8,886 nucleotides of DNA from a bacterium (GTDB taxonomy: Bacteria > Electryoneota > RPQS01). The notes beneath the pieces are model-generated. The model was not told where the DNA came from and ran no database searches. It saw only the letters and a list, made by a program, of their open reading frames with translations. A program made the position numbers and the translations under genes. Positions 1 to 7,434 of this stretch are shown piece after piece (within the stretch, counting starts at the first letter, position 1; every line of letters begins with the position of its first letter). The stretch is taken from positions 1-8,886 of the forward strand of contig JAHIZR010000089.1 of NCBI GenBank assembly GCA_018814465.1. The letters run 5' to 3'.

Positions 1-2251
1 TCAGCTTATTATCCAGCGAAGCCTGTCCCGACCAGATTCGACCTTGGGCGATCTCTCCGACATAACTTGTATCCAGATCGCGCGCAGTTGCCACCGCGCC
101 GACAAATCCGTGATACAGGTCCTTTATCAACCACTCCATTCGACCCTTCTCTTCTTCATCGAGATTCCGATCCGGCACGGTAATACCGAGGAACGGCAGA
201 GTGACTCCATTACCCAAATCGGCATGGTCACCGATTTGAACATAGTCATAAGTAAAACCGGTTTTGTCGGTCAGTCCTTCATTCCAGACCCAACCCGCAA
301 TCACACCGATCGAACCTGTAATTGAGAAGGGTGACGTATAGATTTTGTCGGCATTCATGCTGATCCAATAACCTCCGGAACCTGCCACCGAACCTTGCGA
401 TACAATCATCGGCTTCTTTTCTGATACGGTTTCCATCTCAGCCGCAACCAAGTCGGAAGGCAGGGGATCACCGCCGGGCGAATCCACGCGCAGCACGACC
501 GCCTCAATTTTGTCGGACTTGGACAATTTACGAAGCAGTCTTGACGTGTAGCGTCCGCGTATCCCGGAATCCATATCGCATTCACCCAAGGCATAGACGA
601 CAGCAATCTGTGGATATTTGCCCCAATTCTGATCGGCAAACCTGTCTTCGAATCCTTCTTCCTTGTTCACGAACTTCGCATCGTTCCCGGACAGCGCTTC
701 TACAAATTCATTCACGTCATCCCAGCGGCCGATCGTATCCACCAGTCCGGAGCTGAGGGCATCCTGCGGGCGAATGAAAACCAACGTATCCACACAGGCT
801 CTTAGTTGTTCAGGTGTCAAATCCCTGCCTTCGGTGATACCGCGTTCCCATTCCTCATAAAAATCATTGATTAAAGCCAGCCTTTGTTCACGATCCTTTT
901 CAGACATCTCCCGCCGAGCCAGTGATTCGAAAGCTGATTTGTAGTCGAAGAAACGCCATTCTTCGACTCCCAAGCCGATCTTTTCCATGAATCCCTTCCA
1001 GAACGTGCGGCCCGCATGAAAACCGGGGACCATAATCGAACCTTGCGGATCAATCCACAGGTAATCGGCAACTGAAGCGAAGTAATAAAGTGTCATTCCC
1101 GCGCGATCGAAGTAAATATAGACTTTTTTGCCTGACTGTTTGAATCCTTGCAGAGCTTCCCGCAGTTCCCACATCATTTCGCGAGAACCGGAGAAGCCCG
1201 ATAAATTGAGAGCCAGCCCGTCAACTCGCGTGTCCATCTTGGCCTTCTCGATATTATTCAGCAGCTCCAGCATGGCGTGCCGATCCGGGTCATACCACCG
1301 CGATGTCTGGTAGGTAAGATGCCCCTTCATATTCAATGAGACAACACGTTCATCCCGATTAAAGCGGTCAAGGTCGAACTTCGGAGCAAGATCGCCCAAG
1401 CGAATGAGATAACTCGTTGACATGCGCTCCGAGTCATGATCATAATGCGGCGTGACATGAAATCCGACATCGTCCAGCGTCAAACCCAGGCTGATACTAA
1501 AGATTTTATCCTGCGAAAATCCCGAAGGCTTGGTCAGCTTCGCCGCGACTCGGAAGCCATCCAGCGGCATAATTTCCGCGCCGGTTCCCCAGTGCATGGT
1601 TGTTGCATTGTCATATTTCCGGTAAGCGGCATCGGCAAAGAGGGTAAGACAATGTGTGCCGAAGGGACGAACACCGATATCCGAAATTCCCCGCAGATCG
1701 CCATGCTTCAAGCCGATAGAGGCCGCATTCCCTACCGACAAATAGCGAAAAGGACGGCTGATATTCCCCAGCGTCAGCATGTTGTCGCGCGATAGATAGT
1801 CCGTATCACCTTTCGACCAACCATACGACAAGCCCCAATAATCATCAGGTTCGCCTCCTCCGAGCGAGATCGCGTAGTCATCGATCCGTCCTCTTTGAGG
1901 CTCCGATAATCCGGAGACATCATTGATAGGAGCACTGCGCAGGAAATCGGACCGCCTCATTGAGAAGCCGATACCATGTCCACCGGCATAGAGTCCCCAA
2001 TTGTCCATTCGATGATTCGATACATTCCGATCATTCCAACTGAAGGCGATTTCGCTGCCGCGCATGGCCGCCCAGGCCGCCGGATTCCAGACCGCCCCCA
2101 AGGCTCCGCCTTGAGTTCCGGGTGTTGCGGTCAAAACCTGTGAAGCTGCCGAGTAGTCAGGAAAATCCGTCTCGATTTCCTGAGCAAAAACAGCGCTGAC
2201 AAGCAATAAGCTCAGCGCAAATATAAGTATGTGTCGTTTTTCCACTTGCAT
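1..2251 (-). CDS. sppA: SppA-like S49 peptidase with N-terminal outer-membrane-like beta domain (3' end beyond window)
   Basis: Reading the minus strand from the ATG at 2251 gives 750 codons without a stop before the left edge. Residues 1-23 form a signal peptide with a likely cut after VFA before QEIETD. Residues about 25-295 are rich in alternating, glycine- and aromatic-containing strands and begin with a GALGAVWNPAAWA stretch, which recalls the NPA motif of PorV/UPF0164-type outer membrane proteins. From about 300 the protein matches the double-domain (67K) SppA layout. Lys438 in the YKSAFE motif corresponds to the E. coli general base Lys209, and Ser625 in GSVAGSGGYW corresponds to the nucleophile Ser409. 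Their spacing (187) is close to that of E. coli (200). The sequence stops after RIWSGQASLDNKL, so probably only a few dozen C-terminal residues are missing. Classical SppA clears signal peptides at the inner membrane; here the N-terminal domain suggests a periplasmic or outer-membrane site. Last gene of the leftward cluster, 64 bases after the OmpA-family gene. The family call is firm; the barrel is inferred. Confidence 0.9.
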   Translation of the reverse strand, partial: MQVEKRHILIFALSLLLVSAVFAQEIETDFPDYSAASQVLTATPGTQGGALGAVWNPAAWAAMRGSEIAFSWNDRNVSNHRMDNWGLYAGGHGIGFSMRRSDFLRSAPINDVSGLSEPQRGRIDDYAISLGGGEPDDYWGLSYGWSKGDTDYLSRDNMLTLGNISRPFRYLSVGNAASIGLKHGDLRGISDIGVRPFGTHCLTLFADAAYRKYDNATTMHWGTGAEIMPLDGFRVAAKLTKPSGFSQDKIFSISLGLTLDDVGFHVTPHYDHDSERMSTSYLIRLGDLAPKFDLDRFNRDERVVSLNMKGHLTYQTSRWYDPDRHAMLELLNNIEKAKMDTRVDGLALNLSGFSGSREMMWELREALQGFKQSGKKVYIYFDRAGMTLYYFASVADYLWIDPQGSIMVPGFHAGRTFWKGFMEKIGLGVEEWRFFDYKSAFESLARREMSEKDREQRLALINDFYEEWERGITEGRDLTPEQLRACVDTLVFIRPQDALSSGLVDTIGRWDDVNEFVEALSGNDAKFVNKEEGFEDRFADQNWGKYPQIAVVYALGECDMDSGIRGRYTSRLLRKLSKSDKIEAVVLRVDSPGGDPLPSDLVAAEMETVSEKKPMIVSQGSVAGSGGYWISMNADKIYTSPFSITGSIGVIAGWVWNEGLTDKTGFTYDYVQIGDHADLGNGVTLPFLGITVPDRNLDEEEKGRMEWLIKDLYHGFVGAVATARDLDTSYVGEIAQGRIWSGQASLDNKL

Positions 2252-2315
2252 GAGTCAAGTCCGTTTGTGATTGTCTACTCGATAAGAGCGCTAATTCGAA
2301 TGCTTTGTTGCAGGC

Positions 2316-3818
2316 TTATGGAATCTCCAGCAACACATCAATACGGCGATTCTGTGCCCGCCCTTTTTTCGTGCTATTGTCAGCAATCGGCTGCGTCTCC
2401 CCATATCCCGCGACCGTCAATTCGCTTGCGGGAATATCCAGCTTCTTCGCAAGCTCCATGGCAACTGCATGGGCTCTCCGCTCTGATATCTTCTGATTGT
2501 TTTCTTCGCCGCCTTCTGAATCCGTGTGGCCCTCGACCGTGATAGACGCTCCCGGGAAAGTCTGAACCGCTTTCGCGACTTTTCCGATCAGCGCGATTTG
2601 CGAAGCCGTTAAGGAACTTTTGCCGCTGGCGAACTGAATCCCGATTACTCGTATGATGACATTTCCAATTTCATTCTGCACGACCAAAGCTTCGCTCGGC
2701 TGAAACATCGCTTGGGCAACGGTAACCTGACGCGCCGTCTCTTGTTTTTTGTCAAGCTCTTCGCGAGCTTTGCTGCGCGCGCCTTCGATATCCTCAAGCC
2801 GTTTTTCAAGTTCGATTATTTTATGGTGCGCGTCCGCCAAGCTGGTTTGCGATTCCGTCAAGGAAGCTTCCAACGAAGCTTGGGTCGCGTTCAGGGCCGT
2901 GCGCAATGAGTCAATTTCGTGTTTATACGCCTGATCACGATTCTCGATCAGTCGCTCGAACTGAGAAAGCGTTTTTGATCCTCCGGGAGCGAAACTAATG
3001 GTTCCTCCCAATTCCTTCGCGATGTCCAGCAACAGATCCTCATAAGGCAGCAAGCTGGCTTCCCACGGATATTTCTGTGTTTTGGCTTCATCCGCATAGC
3101 CAATCATCGCGATGGATTGACGGGCAAGGTTTTCCGCTTCCTGCGCGTGACCGCGGGCGCTATCCAAGTCCTCCTGCGCGACTGCCGTCTCGGCGCGGCT
3201 CATAGCCTGCTGTGCTCGAGCCATCAGGGTCGGAGTCACACGATCCGCTCCCTGTTTCTCTGCTTCTTTCAGTACGTCTTTAGTGGAACTCAGTATTTCA
3301 TTGCGCAGACCTTCGCGCCGAATCGCCCAGTATTCTCCCGCGATTTCATCTGCCTCCGAAGCCGCTCTTTCCGCCCTCCCCTGTTCAGCATCTCGCACAG
3401 CGGCTCCAAGCCGATCTTCGGCTTGCAGCCAGGAGTCCGGCGCCGACTTATTTCCTCCCGATTCAAGCACAGCTTGGCGGGCAATCAGGGCACCATTTAG
3501 CAGTTTAGCTGTTGTTTGGGCGGTCTCGCGAGCTGTTTTAATTTCATCCAGTACTCCGACCAACTGTATTCTGACTAAACGTTCATCGCTCTGTCGCGAT
3601 CGCAGCGATTGGGCTTCCGCATAATTATCGTTCGCCTTGCGCATTGCACGGGGTGCCAGCAGCGCAAGATCATCCAGTGTTGCTTCTTCCAGCGCCACTT
3701 CCGCCTGAGCGAACAACTCATCCAACGCCACATCCGATTTGTCCTGCGGCCTAAGGGTTCCCGGCAGAAGCAGGCAAAGTAATCCGATAGTTATTGATGT
3801 GTGTAATATTCTGCGCAT
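2316..3818 (-). CDS. OmpA-family peptidoglycan-binding protein with DUF4398-like helical region and coiled coil
   Basis: The protein has 500 residues. Residues 1-24 look like a type I signal peptide; Cys15 lies inside the hydrophobic core and is not in a lipobox. Residues 30-245 are alanine- and glutamate-rich helices. Segments near 55-70 (LLAPRAMRKANDNYAEA) and 194-234 resemble the DUF4398 pattern often paired with OmpA domains. Residues about 283-370 form a probable coiled coil. Residues 385-499 are an OmpA C-terminal domain: Asp433 in EGHTD and Arg448 in SERRA keep the 15-residue spacing of the two diaminopimelate-binding residues known in OmpA, and the domain ends with the usual NRRIDV block. 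It should anchor to peptidoglycan from the periplasmic side. No N-terminal beta-barrel is present, so it is probably a periplasmic or envelope-tethering protein and not a porin. The ATG at 3818 directly precedes the signal peptide. It lies 32 bases after the gene at 3851-5071 and 64 before the peptidase gene. Confidence 0.93.
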   Translation of the reverse strand: MRRILHTSITIGLLCLLLPGTLRPQDKSDVALDELFAQAEVALEEATLDDLALLAPRAMRKANDNYAEAQSLRSRQSDERLVRIQLVGVLDEIKTARETAQTTAKLLNGALIARQAVLESGGNKSAPDSWLQAEDRLGAAVRDAEQGRAERAASEADEIAGEYWAIRREGLRNEILSSTKDVLKEAEKQGADRVTPTLMARAQQAMSRAETAVAQEDLDSARGHAQEAENLARQSIAMIGYADEAKTQKYPWEASLLPYEDLLLDIAKELGGTISFAPGGSKTLSQFERLIENRDQAYKHEIDSLRTALNATQASLEASLTESQTSLADAHHKIIELEKRLEDIEGARSKAREELDKKQETARQVTVAQAMFQPSEALVVQNEIGNVIIRVIGIQFASGKSSLTASQIALIGKVAKAVQTFPGASITVEGHTDSEGGEENNQKISERRAHAVAMELAKKLDIPASELTVAGYGETQPIADNSTKKGRAQNRRIDVLLEIP

Positions 3819-3850
3819 GCTTTATTTCATTCGATTCGTAATGATTCAGT

Positions 3851-5071
3851 TTAAGGATAAGGGAGCAGCGCCGGAGTTAATTCATCGATCCGCGCCCAGC
3901 CGGCTGTGAATCCGATTTTAACCATATCCTGCTCTGTCCCGATAAAGGTCAAAGGAGTGTTTAACAGATCGCCTTCGATATAGCGATCTTGGGTCGGCAC
4001 GCGAACTCTGGCGAAACACAGATTGCTGCCGCATCCCCAATCAAAACCCTGCCACCGCTTGCCGTATTGCTTCCACTCGCGCTGTGGGACATATCCTTCG
4101 ATACCCGCTTGTGCCACCAGCTCAACGAGATTTCCGACCTGTGCCATAACCTCGCACGGTCGATTCGGCATCATAGGCAAGAAGTCTTCCATCGAATCAT
4201 AATCGGGTTTGCCGTTGATGAAATTCAGCATCTTCAGCCGGATCGGTGTCCTCGAAGCGTATGCTTTCGTTGTCCAGACATTCGGTTGATAACCGGGCGC
4301 CCAGATTGCTACCGCTTCGTCCGTTGCCAGCAATATGAAGCTCTGCCACTTGTCAATTCCCAGAATTTTATCTCCTGGAATACCTGCTTGCCGGTAATCA
4401 AGATCCGTCAGCTTGCCTGATTTCAGAGAATAAAATATGAGATGTCTGGTAAGATCCGGCTGTGATTCATACAACACCACAACCGTATCGCGAACAACCT
4501 CTATCCACTGCGGAGCATTGGAAACCAGTGACGGGGAATAGATTCTGCCGAACTGCTCCCGTTTCGGATTAAACCATCCGAGTCCGCCGCAGGTCTGCCC
4601 ATTCCGGTCTTCAGCCGTCAGCCCGAACCAAAGCACGCCGCGATTGAACGCCATCGTTCCTATTGTCTCGCGAACATCAGCTAATGACTTCGGAGGATTG
4701 GACCACTTTTCCAGAAACGGTTTGGCCGCTGTCTCAGTCAGTTCAGGCAGCGTATAGACAATCGGCAACTCGGGAATCCTGATCCGCTCGATCGCGGATC
4801 CTCGATAAAAGAAGTATTCCGAATCAAAGACTACTGTATTCGTTGGGATTTTTCGGGGCGGAAGATTGATCGAATCGCGCGGCAGAGTATAGATCAGCTT
4901 TGATTCAAGATGATAGTAGGCTACCCACTTATCATTGGAAAAACAAATCCGGTTATCATCATACGTGATTTCCGGGAATGACATCAACCAAGGTTTACCG
5001 CAGAAGGCTTTGTCCGACAAGATCGACAAAGCAAGCAGGATGAAGAAGAGTGAATAATGGATTTTGCGCAC
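3851..5071 (-). CDS. Secreted hypothetical protein, possibly a beta-propeller
   Basis: I do not recognise the family. The 406-residue product begins with a basic MRK and a hydrophobic stretch (about 7-19), a convincing signal peptide cut near residues 20-25. Cys24 is not in a proper lipobox (KAFC), so a lipoprotein is unlikely. The rest is strand-rich, with repeated strand-turn-strand phrases such as LIFYSLKSGKLTDL and FILLATDEAVAIWAPG, many tryptophans and aromatics, and no transmembrane segment, which would suit a beta-propeller; this is inference. Five cysteines remain in the body (43, 161, 306, 347, 352), the last two in GCGSNLC, so disulfides are possible. The start is GTG, directly abutting the TAA of the upstream gene. 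The next methionine is residue 30, after the signal peptide, so GTG is clearly the better start. Zero-base spacing suggests translational coupling with the membrane-protein gene at 5072-5401. Confidence 0.85.
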   Translation of the reverse strand: MRKIHYSLFFILLALSILSDKAFCGKPWLMSFPEITYDDNRICFSNDKWVAYYHLESKLIYTLPRDSINLPPRKIPTNTVVFDSEYFFYRGSAIERIRIPELPIVYTLPELTETAAKPFLEKWSNPPKSLADVRETIGTMAFNRGVLWFGLTAEDRNGQTCGGLGWFNPKREQFGRIYSPSLVSNAPQWIEVVRDTVVVLYESQPDLTRHLIFYSLKSGKLTDLDYRQAGIPGDKILGIDKWQSFILLATDEAVAIWAPGYQPNVWTTKAYASRTPIRLKMLNFINGKPDYDSMEDFLPMMPNRPCEVMAQVGNLVELVAQAGIEGYVPQREWKQYGKRWQGFDWGCGSNLCFARVRVPTQDRYIEGDLLNTPLTFIGTEQDMVKIGFTAGWARIDELTPALLPYP

Positions 5072-5401
5072 TTAAGAAAACAGGTTGGGTCCGTGTCCGA
5101 CTCCGCTGAATGCCCACTCCATGAGCGATCTCAGCAGAATCACGATAATGGCGGCGATAATTGTCCGAAAGAAGCCGATCCCCAGCCCGATCAGCAGGAT
5201 AAAGAAATTAATCACGAACACAATCGCGCTGGAGAGCCAAAAGGAGTGTCCGAGGATAAAATGAACACCGCCGGAGATAAAAGCGAGCGCCAAAACGGTA
5301 AAGAAGACCCGCACCAATCCCGGCGCTTCTTCGCGGCGGCGAGCAACAATGCTGCATGCCAGATAATACAGCAGCGCTTCAACGATTAATTGAAGGAACA
5401 T
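5072..5401 (-). CDS. Small multi-spanning membrane protein of unknown function
   Basis: This 109-residue product is strongly hydrophobic. Likely membrane segments are residues 2-19, 30-49, 54-77 and 78-95; the last two are separated only by FFR and may form one long or broken span. Basic residues 21-24 (RRRE) after the first segment would face the cytoplasm. I recognise no family and see no catalytic motif. It sits between two secreted-protein genes, 36 bases after the type IX cargo gene and directly abutting the next gene's GTG. The opposite strand also holds an open frame here, but that translation is the hydrophilic mirror expected from antisense of a membrane protein, and its direction breaks the cluster, so the minus-strand reading is preferred. 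The ATG at 5401 has no visible Shine-Dalgarno sequence. It may be an accessory inner-membrane subunit of its neighbours, but nothing in the sequence proves this. Confidence 0.82.
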   Translation of the reverse strand: MFLQLIVEALLYYLACSIVARRREEAPGLVRVFFTVLALAFISGGVHFILGHSFWLSSAIVFVINFFILLIGLGIGFFRTIIAAIIVILLRSLMEWAFSGVGHGPNLFS

Positions 5402-5437
5402 GATACCGTTGTGTAAATTCTGGAAAGAAGAGCCGCT

Positions 5438-6634
5438 TCAGCGCTGATAGACAACGCGCGTGACCGCTGAAGCATTCGCATTCGACCAATGGATGAAGTA
5501 ATTACCGGCGGCAAAGCCGGAGAAATCCACCGCATATTGTGCTGAAGTCGAGAGTGTCAGGACTTCGCTATGAATAATCCTGCCCAGCAGATCCGTCACG
5601 ATCAGAGTATACTCTCCGGGAGATGCAATCGCTAATCGCAGATTCGCCGTCGAGTTAAACGGATTCGGATAGACGGAGAGCGCAAGATTGTCCGGTACTG
5701 CCGGATCGACAACCGGAGATACCGCGAGCGCGTCATACTCCAGTACAGTCATTCCTGTGGAATGCGACGCCACCAGAACATGCGTGCTCGGGTTCACGGC
5801 GAGTCCGGTAATACCTGAGGGAACACCCGCGGCGTCTACAGCAGCCGGATTATCCTGCCGCTGATCGAGGTACTGGATCACCCCGGTCGACAGTCCGACA
5901 AACGAATGCTGATCCGCTCCAGTCATCGCGGAAATCAGTCCTTGCGCATTATGCGATCCCGCTAAATTGTAGGTCGCATCCTCAAGAGCAAACATCTCCG
6001 CATCCTGAGCATAATTCACATAGGGGGGTGCCAACGCCACCATTGTCAACCGGCCTGATCCATATTGATCGGAGAATTCAAGCGACGAGCCGTCAATATC
6101 GAGTACGAAGCCGCCGCTGTTGCTGCCGCAATGGATTCGCATGGATTCGCCGTCGATGACGGCGCGTGTTGCCGCTCGCCCGTAAGAATCGAGGATATTG
6201 ATACTGGCCGGATTGCTCGCGCCTAAGAGATAGACTCCCCCCGCTGTCGCAACAGCGATCAGTGTGTCGTGCGCCGTGGCATGCAATACTGGGTATGTCA
6301 GGATTCTATTTGCTACCCATGTCGGGCTACCGGGATCACTTACATCAATCACGATCAGTCCCGTACCCTGTCCGGCACAGTACGCATAATCCCCGGCCAC
6401 ACTGACTGACAGCAGGGAACCCACTCCCGGAGCAACCTGACCCGCAATCGTCGGATTCTGCGGATTAGATACATTGACAATCGTGAGATTATTGGATCCG
6501 GTTGTATAGGCATAGTCTCCCTGCAGGTCAATATGTGTACGCGGCGTCATAGTTCGGGTTCCGCGAACATGCAAATCTTGAGCGTTAAGTATCGTTGCAA
6601 TCAGCAACAATGCGGCTATCATGAGCCTGTTCAT
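5438..6634 (-). CDS. LVIVD-repeat secreted protein with type IX secretion (Por) C-terminal sorting domain
   Basis: From the ATG at 6634 the protein has 398 residues. Residues 1-18 form a signal peptide (MNRLMIAALLLIATILNA, then Gln). Two clear LVIVD repeats follow at about 33-67 (GDYAYTTG, LTIVNVSNPQNP) and 75-112 (GDYAYCAG, LIVIDVSDPGSP), with a more degenerate third at 115-150; such repeats are thought to build a beta-propeller. Residues 317-398 are a type A sorting domain: YPNPFN at 322-327, DLLGR at 348-352, AGNYFI at 376-381 and a basic C terminus. In Bacteroidota this domain directs cargo across the outer membrane by the type IX system and is then removed, often with attachment to the surface. 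The frame is open upstream to an ATG at 6769, but those 45 extra residues would bury the signal peptide, so 6634 is chosen. First gene of the leftward cluster. Substrate or partner unknown. Confidence 0.9.
   Translation of the reverse strand: MNRLMIAALLLIATILNAQDLHVRGTRTMTPRTHIDLQGDYAYTTGSNNLTIVNVSNPQNPTIAGQVAPGVGSLLSVSVAGDYAYCAGQGTGLIVIDVSDPGSPTWVANRILTYPVLHATAHDTLIAVATAGGVYLLGASNPASINILDSYGRAATRAVIDGESMRIHCGSNSGGFVLDIDGSSLEFSDQYGSGRLTMVALAPPYVNYAQDAEMFALEDATYNLAGSHNAQGLISAMTGADQHSFVGLSTGVIQYLDQRQDNPAAVDAAGVPSGITGLAVNPSTHVLVASHSTGMTVLEYDALAVSPVVDPAVPDNLALSVYPNPFNSTANLRLAIASPGEYTLIVTDLLGRIIHSEVLTLSTSAQYAVDFSGFAAGNYFIHWSNANASAVTRVVYQR
6131..6150. repeat. 10-bp perfect tandem repeat inside the LVIVD-protein gene
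   Basis: ATGGATTCGC occurs twice in direct succession. The unit is not a multiple of three, so gain or loss of one copy would shift the reading frame of the type IX cargo gene. The right end overlaps a short perfect inverted repeat. With only two copies it may be chance. Confidence 0.6.
6148..6164. repeat. Perfect inverted repeat (7-bp stem, 3-base loop) within a coding region
   Basis: CGCCGTC, loop GAT, GACGGCG forms a G+C-rich hairpin inside the LVIVD-protein gene, immediately beside the 10-bp tandem repeat. There is no following T-run on either strand, so it is not an intrinsic terminator. It could promote slippage or mRNA folding, or be incidental. Confidence 0.55.
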
Positions 6635-6792
6635 GGTGAATACCAACTCTTTGACTCTGTAATTTATCAGCAAAGTACTAATTTTTTTAATGAGTTGCAA
6701 GAGAATGTCAGCGGCTTTCATTATTCGTCTCACTTGCCAGAGAAGGGCGCTTTTCGTATATTCATCCACCTTATCAAGAATTTCTCCCTCCT
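6635..6792. promoter_or_regulatory. Divergent intergenic region between the two operons
   Basis: These 158 bases separate the start of the leftward envelope cluster from the start of the rightward hydrolase operon, so both promoters must lie here or overlap the gene ends. The part at 6657-6693 is A+T-rich with a T7 run at 6682-6688. The self-complementary TTGCAA at 6695-6700 could serve as a -35 element on either strand: leftward with TACTTT, and rightward with CATTAT at 6719-6724 (18-base spacer). No clear operator or riboswitch is visible. The promoter role is inferred from gene layout. Confidence 0.6.
6672..6700 (-). promoter_or_regulatory. Candidate promoter of the leftward envelope cluster
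   Basis: On the minus strand TTGCAA (6700-6695) and TACTTT (6677-6672) are separated by 17 bases, placing the -10 about 37 bases before the ATG at 6634. The same stretch reads TTG, 20 bases, TACTTTG, which is near the Bacteroidota-type TTG/TAnnTTTG pattern but one base short in the second element. The spacer contains an A7 run. The match to either consensus is only partial. Confidence 0.3.
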
Positions 6793-7434
6793 ATGGTTTT
6801 TGAACAAATCCGTACCGGCGGCGACCGGAATTTCGGCTATCTCATTGCCGATCCTGAAACCAAAGAGGCCGCCGTTGTTGATCCTTCCGGTGCGCCCGAC
6901 TTGTTCCTCCTGAGGATTCAGCGTCTTGGCTTGAAGCTTCGCTGGATTCTTTGCTCCCATTCCCACTGGGATCATACGGGAGGAATCAATGAGTTAAAGC
7001 AGGGAACGGACGCCTTACTTGCCATGCACGGTTCCGCTCCCATGCCGCTGGATAGACCGCTTGAAGACAGCGACACGCTCAACCTCGGCAAACTCGCGCT
7101 TCAGATTATTCATACTCCCGGACATTGCGATGATGCGATTTGTATCCTGATCAACGGCAACCTGATGACCGGAGATACGCTGTACGTCGGCAAAATCGGC
7201 GGAACCGCCTCCGACTCCGATGCGCGCAAACAATATGACAGCCTCCATCGCAAGTTGATGACGCTGCCTGAAGAGACGAAAGTCTATCCGGGACATGATG
7301 TTGGAGTCCGTCCGTCTTCGACTATCGGGGAGGAAAAACGCAATAATCCGTTCATCCTGCAACCGGATATTCAGCATTTCCTGCATCTAAAGGCGAATTG
7401 GGCGGACTATAAGAAGCAGCACGGCATTTCGTGA
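6793..7434 (+). CDS. Metallo-beta-lactamase-fold hydrolase, glyoxalase II (YcbL-like) type
   Basis: The 213-residue cytoplasmic protein has the full metal-binding set of the glyoxalase II group: SHSHWDH gives His56, His58, Asp60 and His61; HTPGH gives His111; GDTLYVG gives Asp128; YPGHD gives His168. The TIGEEKRNNPF block near 177-187 is also typical of this group. Its length fits short, single-domain bacterial members; the long C-terminal substrate-binding part of eukaryotic glyoxalase II is absent. Likely reaction: hydrolysis of a thioester such as S-lactoylglutathione or a related thiol ester, with two metal ions. The ETHE1-type persulfide dioxygenases share several of these ligands, so the substrate is not settled. 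The ATG at 6793 is the first start in frame and the glyoxalase fold begins at once. It leads the rightward operon and overlaps the next gene by 4 bases. Confidence 0.92.
   Translation: MVFEQIRTGGDRNFGYLIADPETKEAAVVDPSGAPDLFLLRIQRLGLKLRWILCSHSHWDHTGGINELKQGTDALLAMHGSAPMPLDRPLEDSDTLNLGKLALQIIHTPGHCDDAICILINGNLMTGDTLYVGKIGGTASDSDARKQYDSLHRKLMTLPEETKVYPGHDVGVRPSSTIGEEKRNNPFILQPDIQHFLHLKANWADYKKQHGIS

Noticed and set aside
406..639. 77-codon minus-strand open frame inside the peptidase gene
   Set aside because: Out of frame with the S49 domain, which reads through the same region with conserved motifs.
1436..1795. 119-codon plus-strand open frame
   Set aside because: Antisense to the beta domain of the peptidase; composition is low-quality and no motif is seen.
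2294..2301. ATTCGAAT palindrome between the OmpA-family and peptidase genes
   Set aside because: Eight bases with no loop or T-run; too short to call an operator or terminator.
5057..5389. 110-codon open frame on the plus strand rich in D, N, Q and E
   Set aside because: It is antisense to the small membrane protein; a hydrophilic mirror is expected from the complement of hydrophobic codons, and its direction breaks the operon.
6023..6028. G6 run in the LVIVD-protein gene as a phase-variation tract
   Set aside because: Six bases is too short to be persuasive; it encodes ordinary alanine-proline codons.
6635..6769. In-frame upstream extension of the LVIVD-protein gene to an ATG at 6769
   Set aside because: It would add 45 residues before a clean signal peptide and would cover the candidate promoter; the start at 6634 fits far better.
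6784..6792. CTCCCTCCT directly before the ATG at 6793
   Set aside because: It is the complement of a Shine-Dalgarno sequence and lies on the wrong strand for the hydrolase gene; no leftward start follows it at the right distance.
6533..6913. 126-codon plus-strand open frame across the divergent region
   Set aside because: It overlaps both real genes out of frame and shows no domain or signal peptide.
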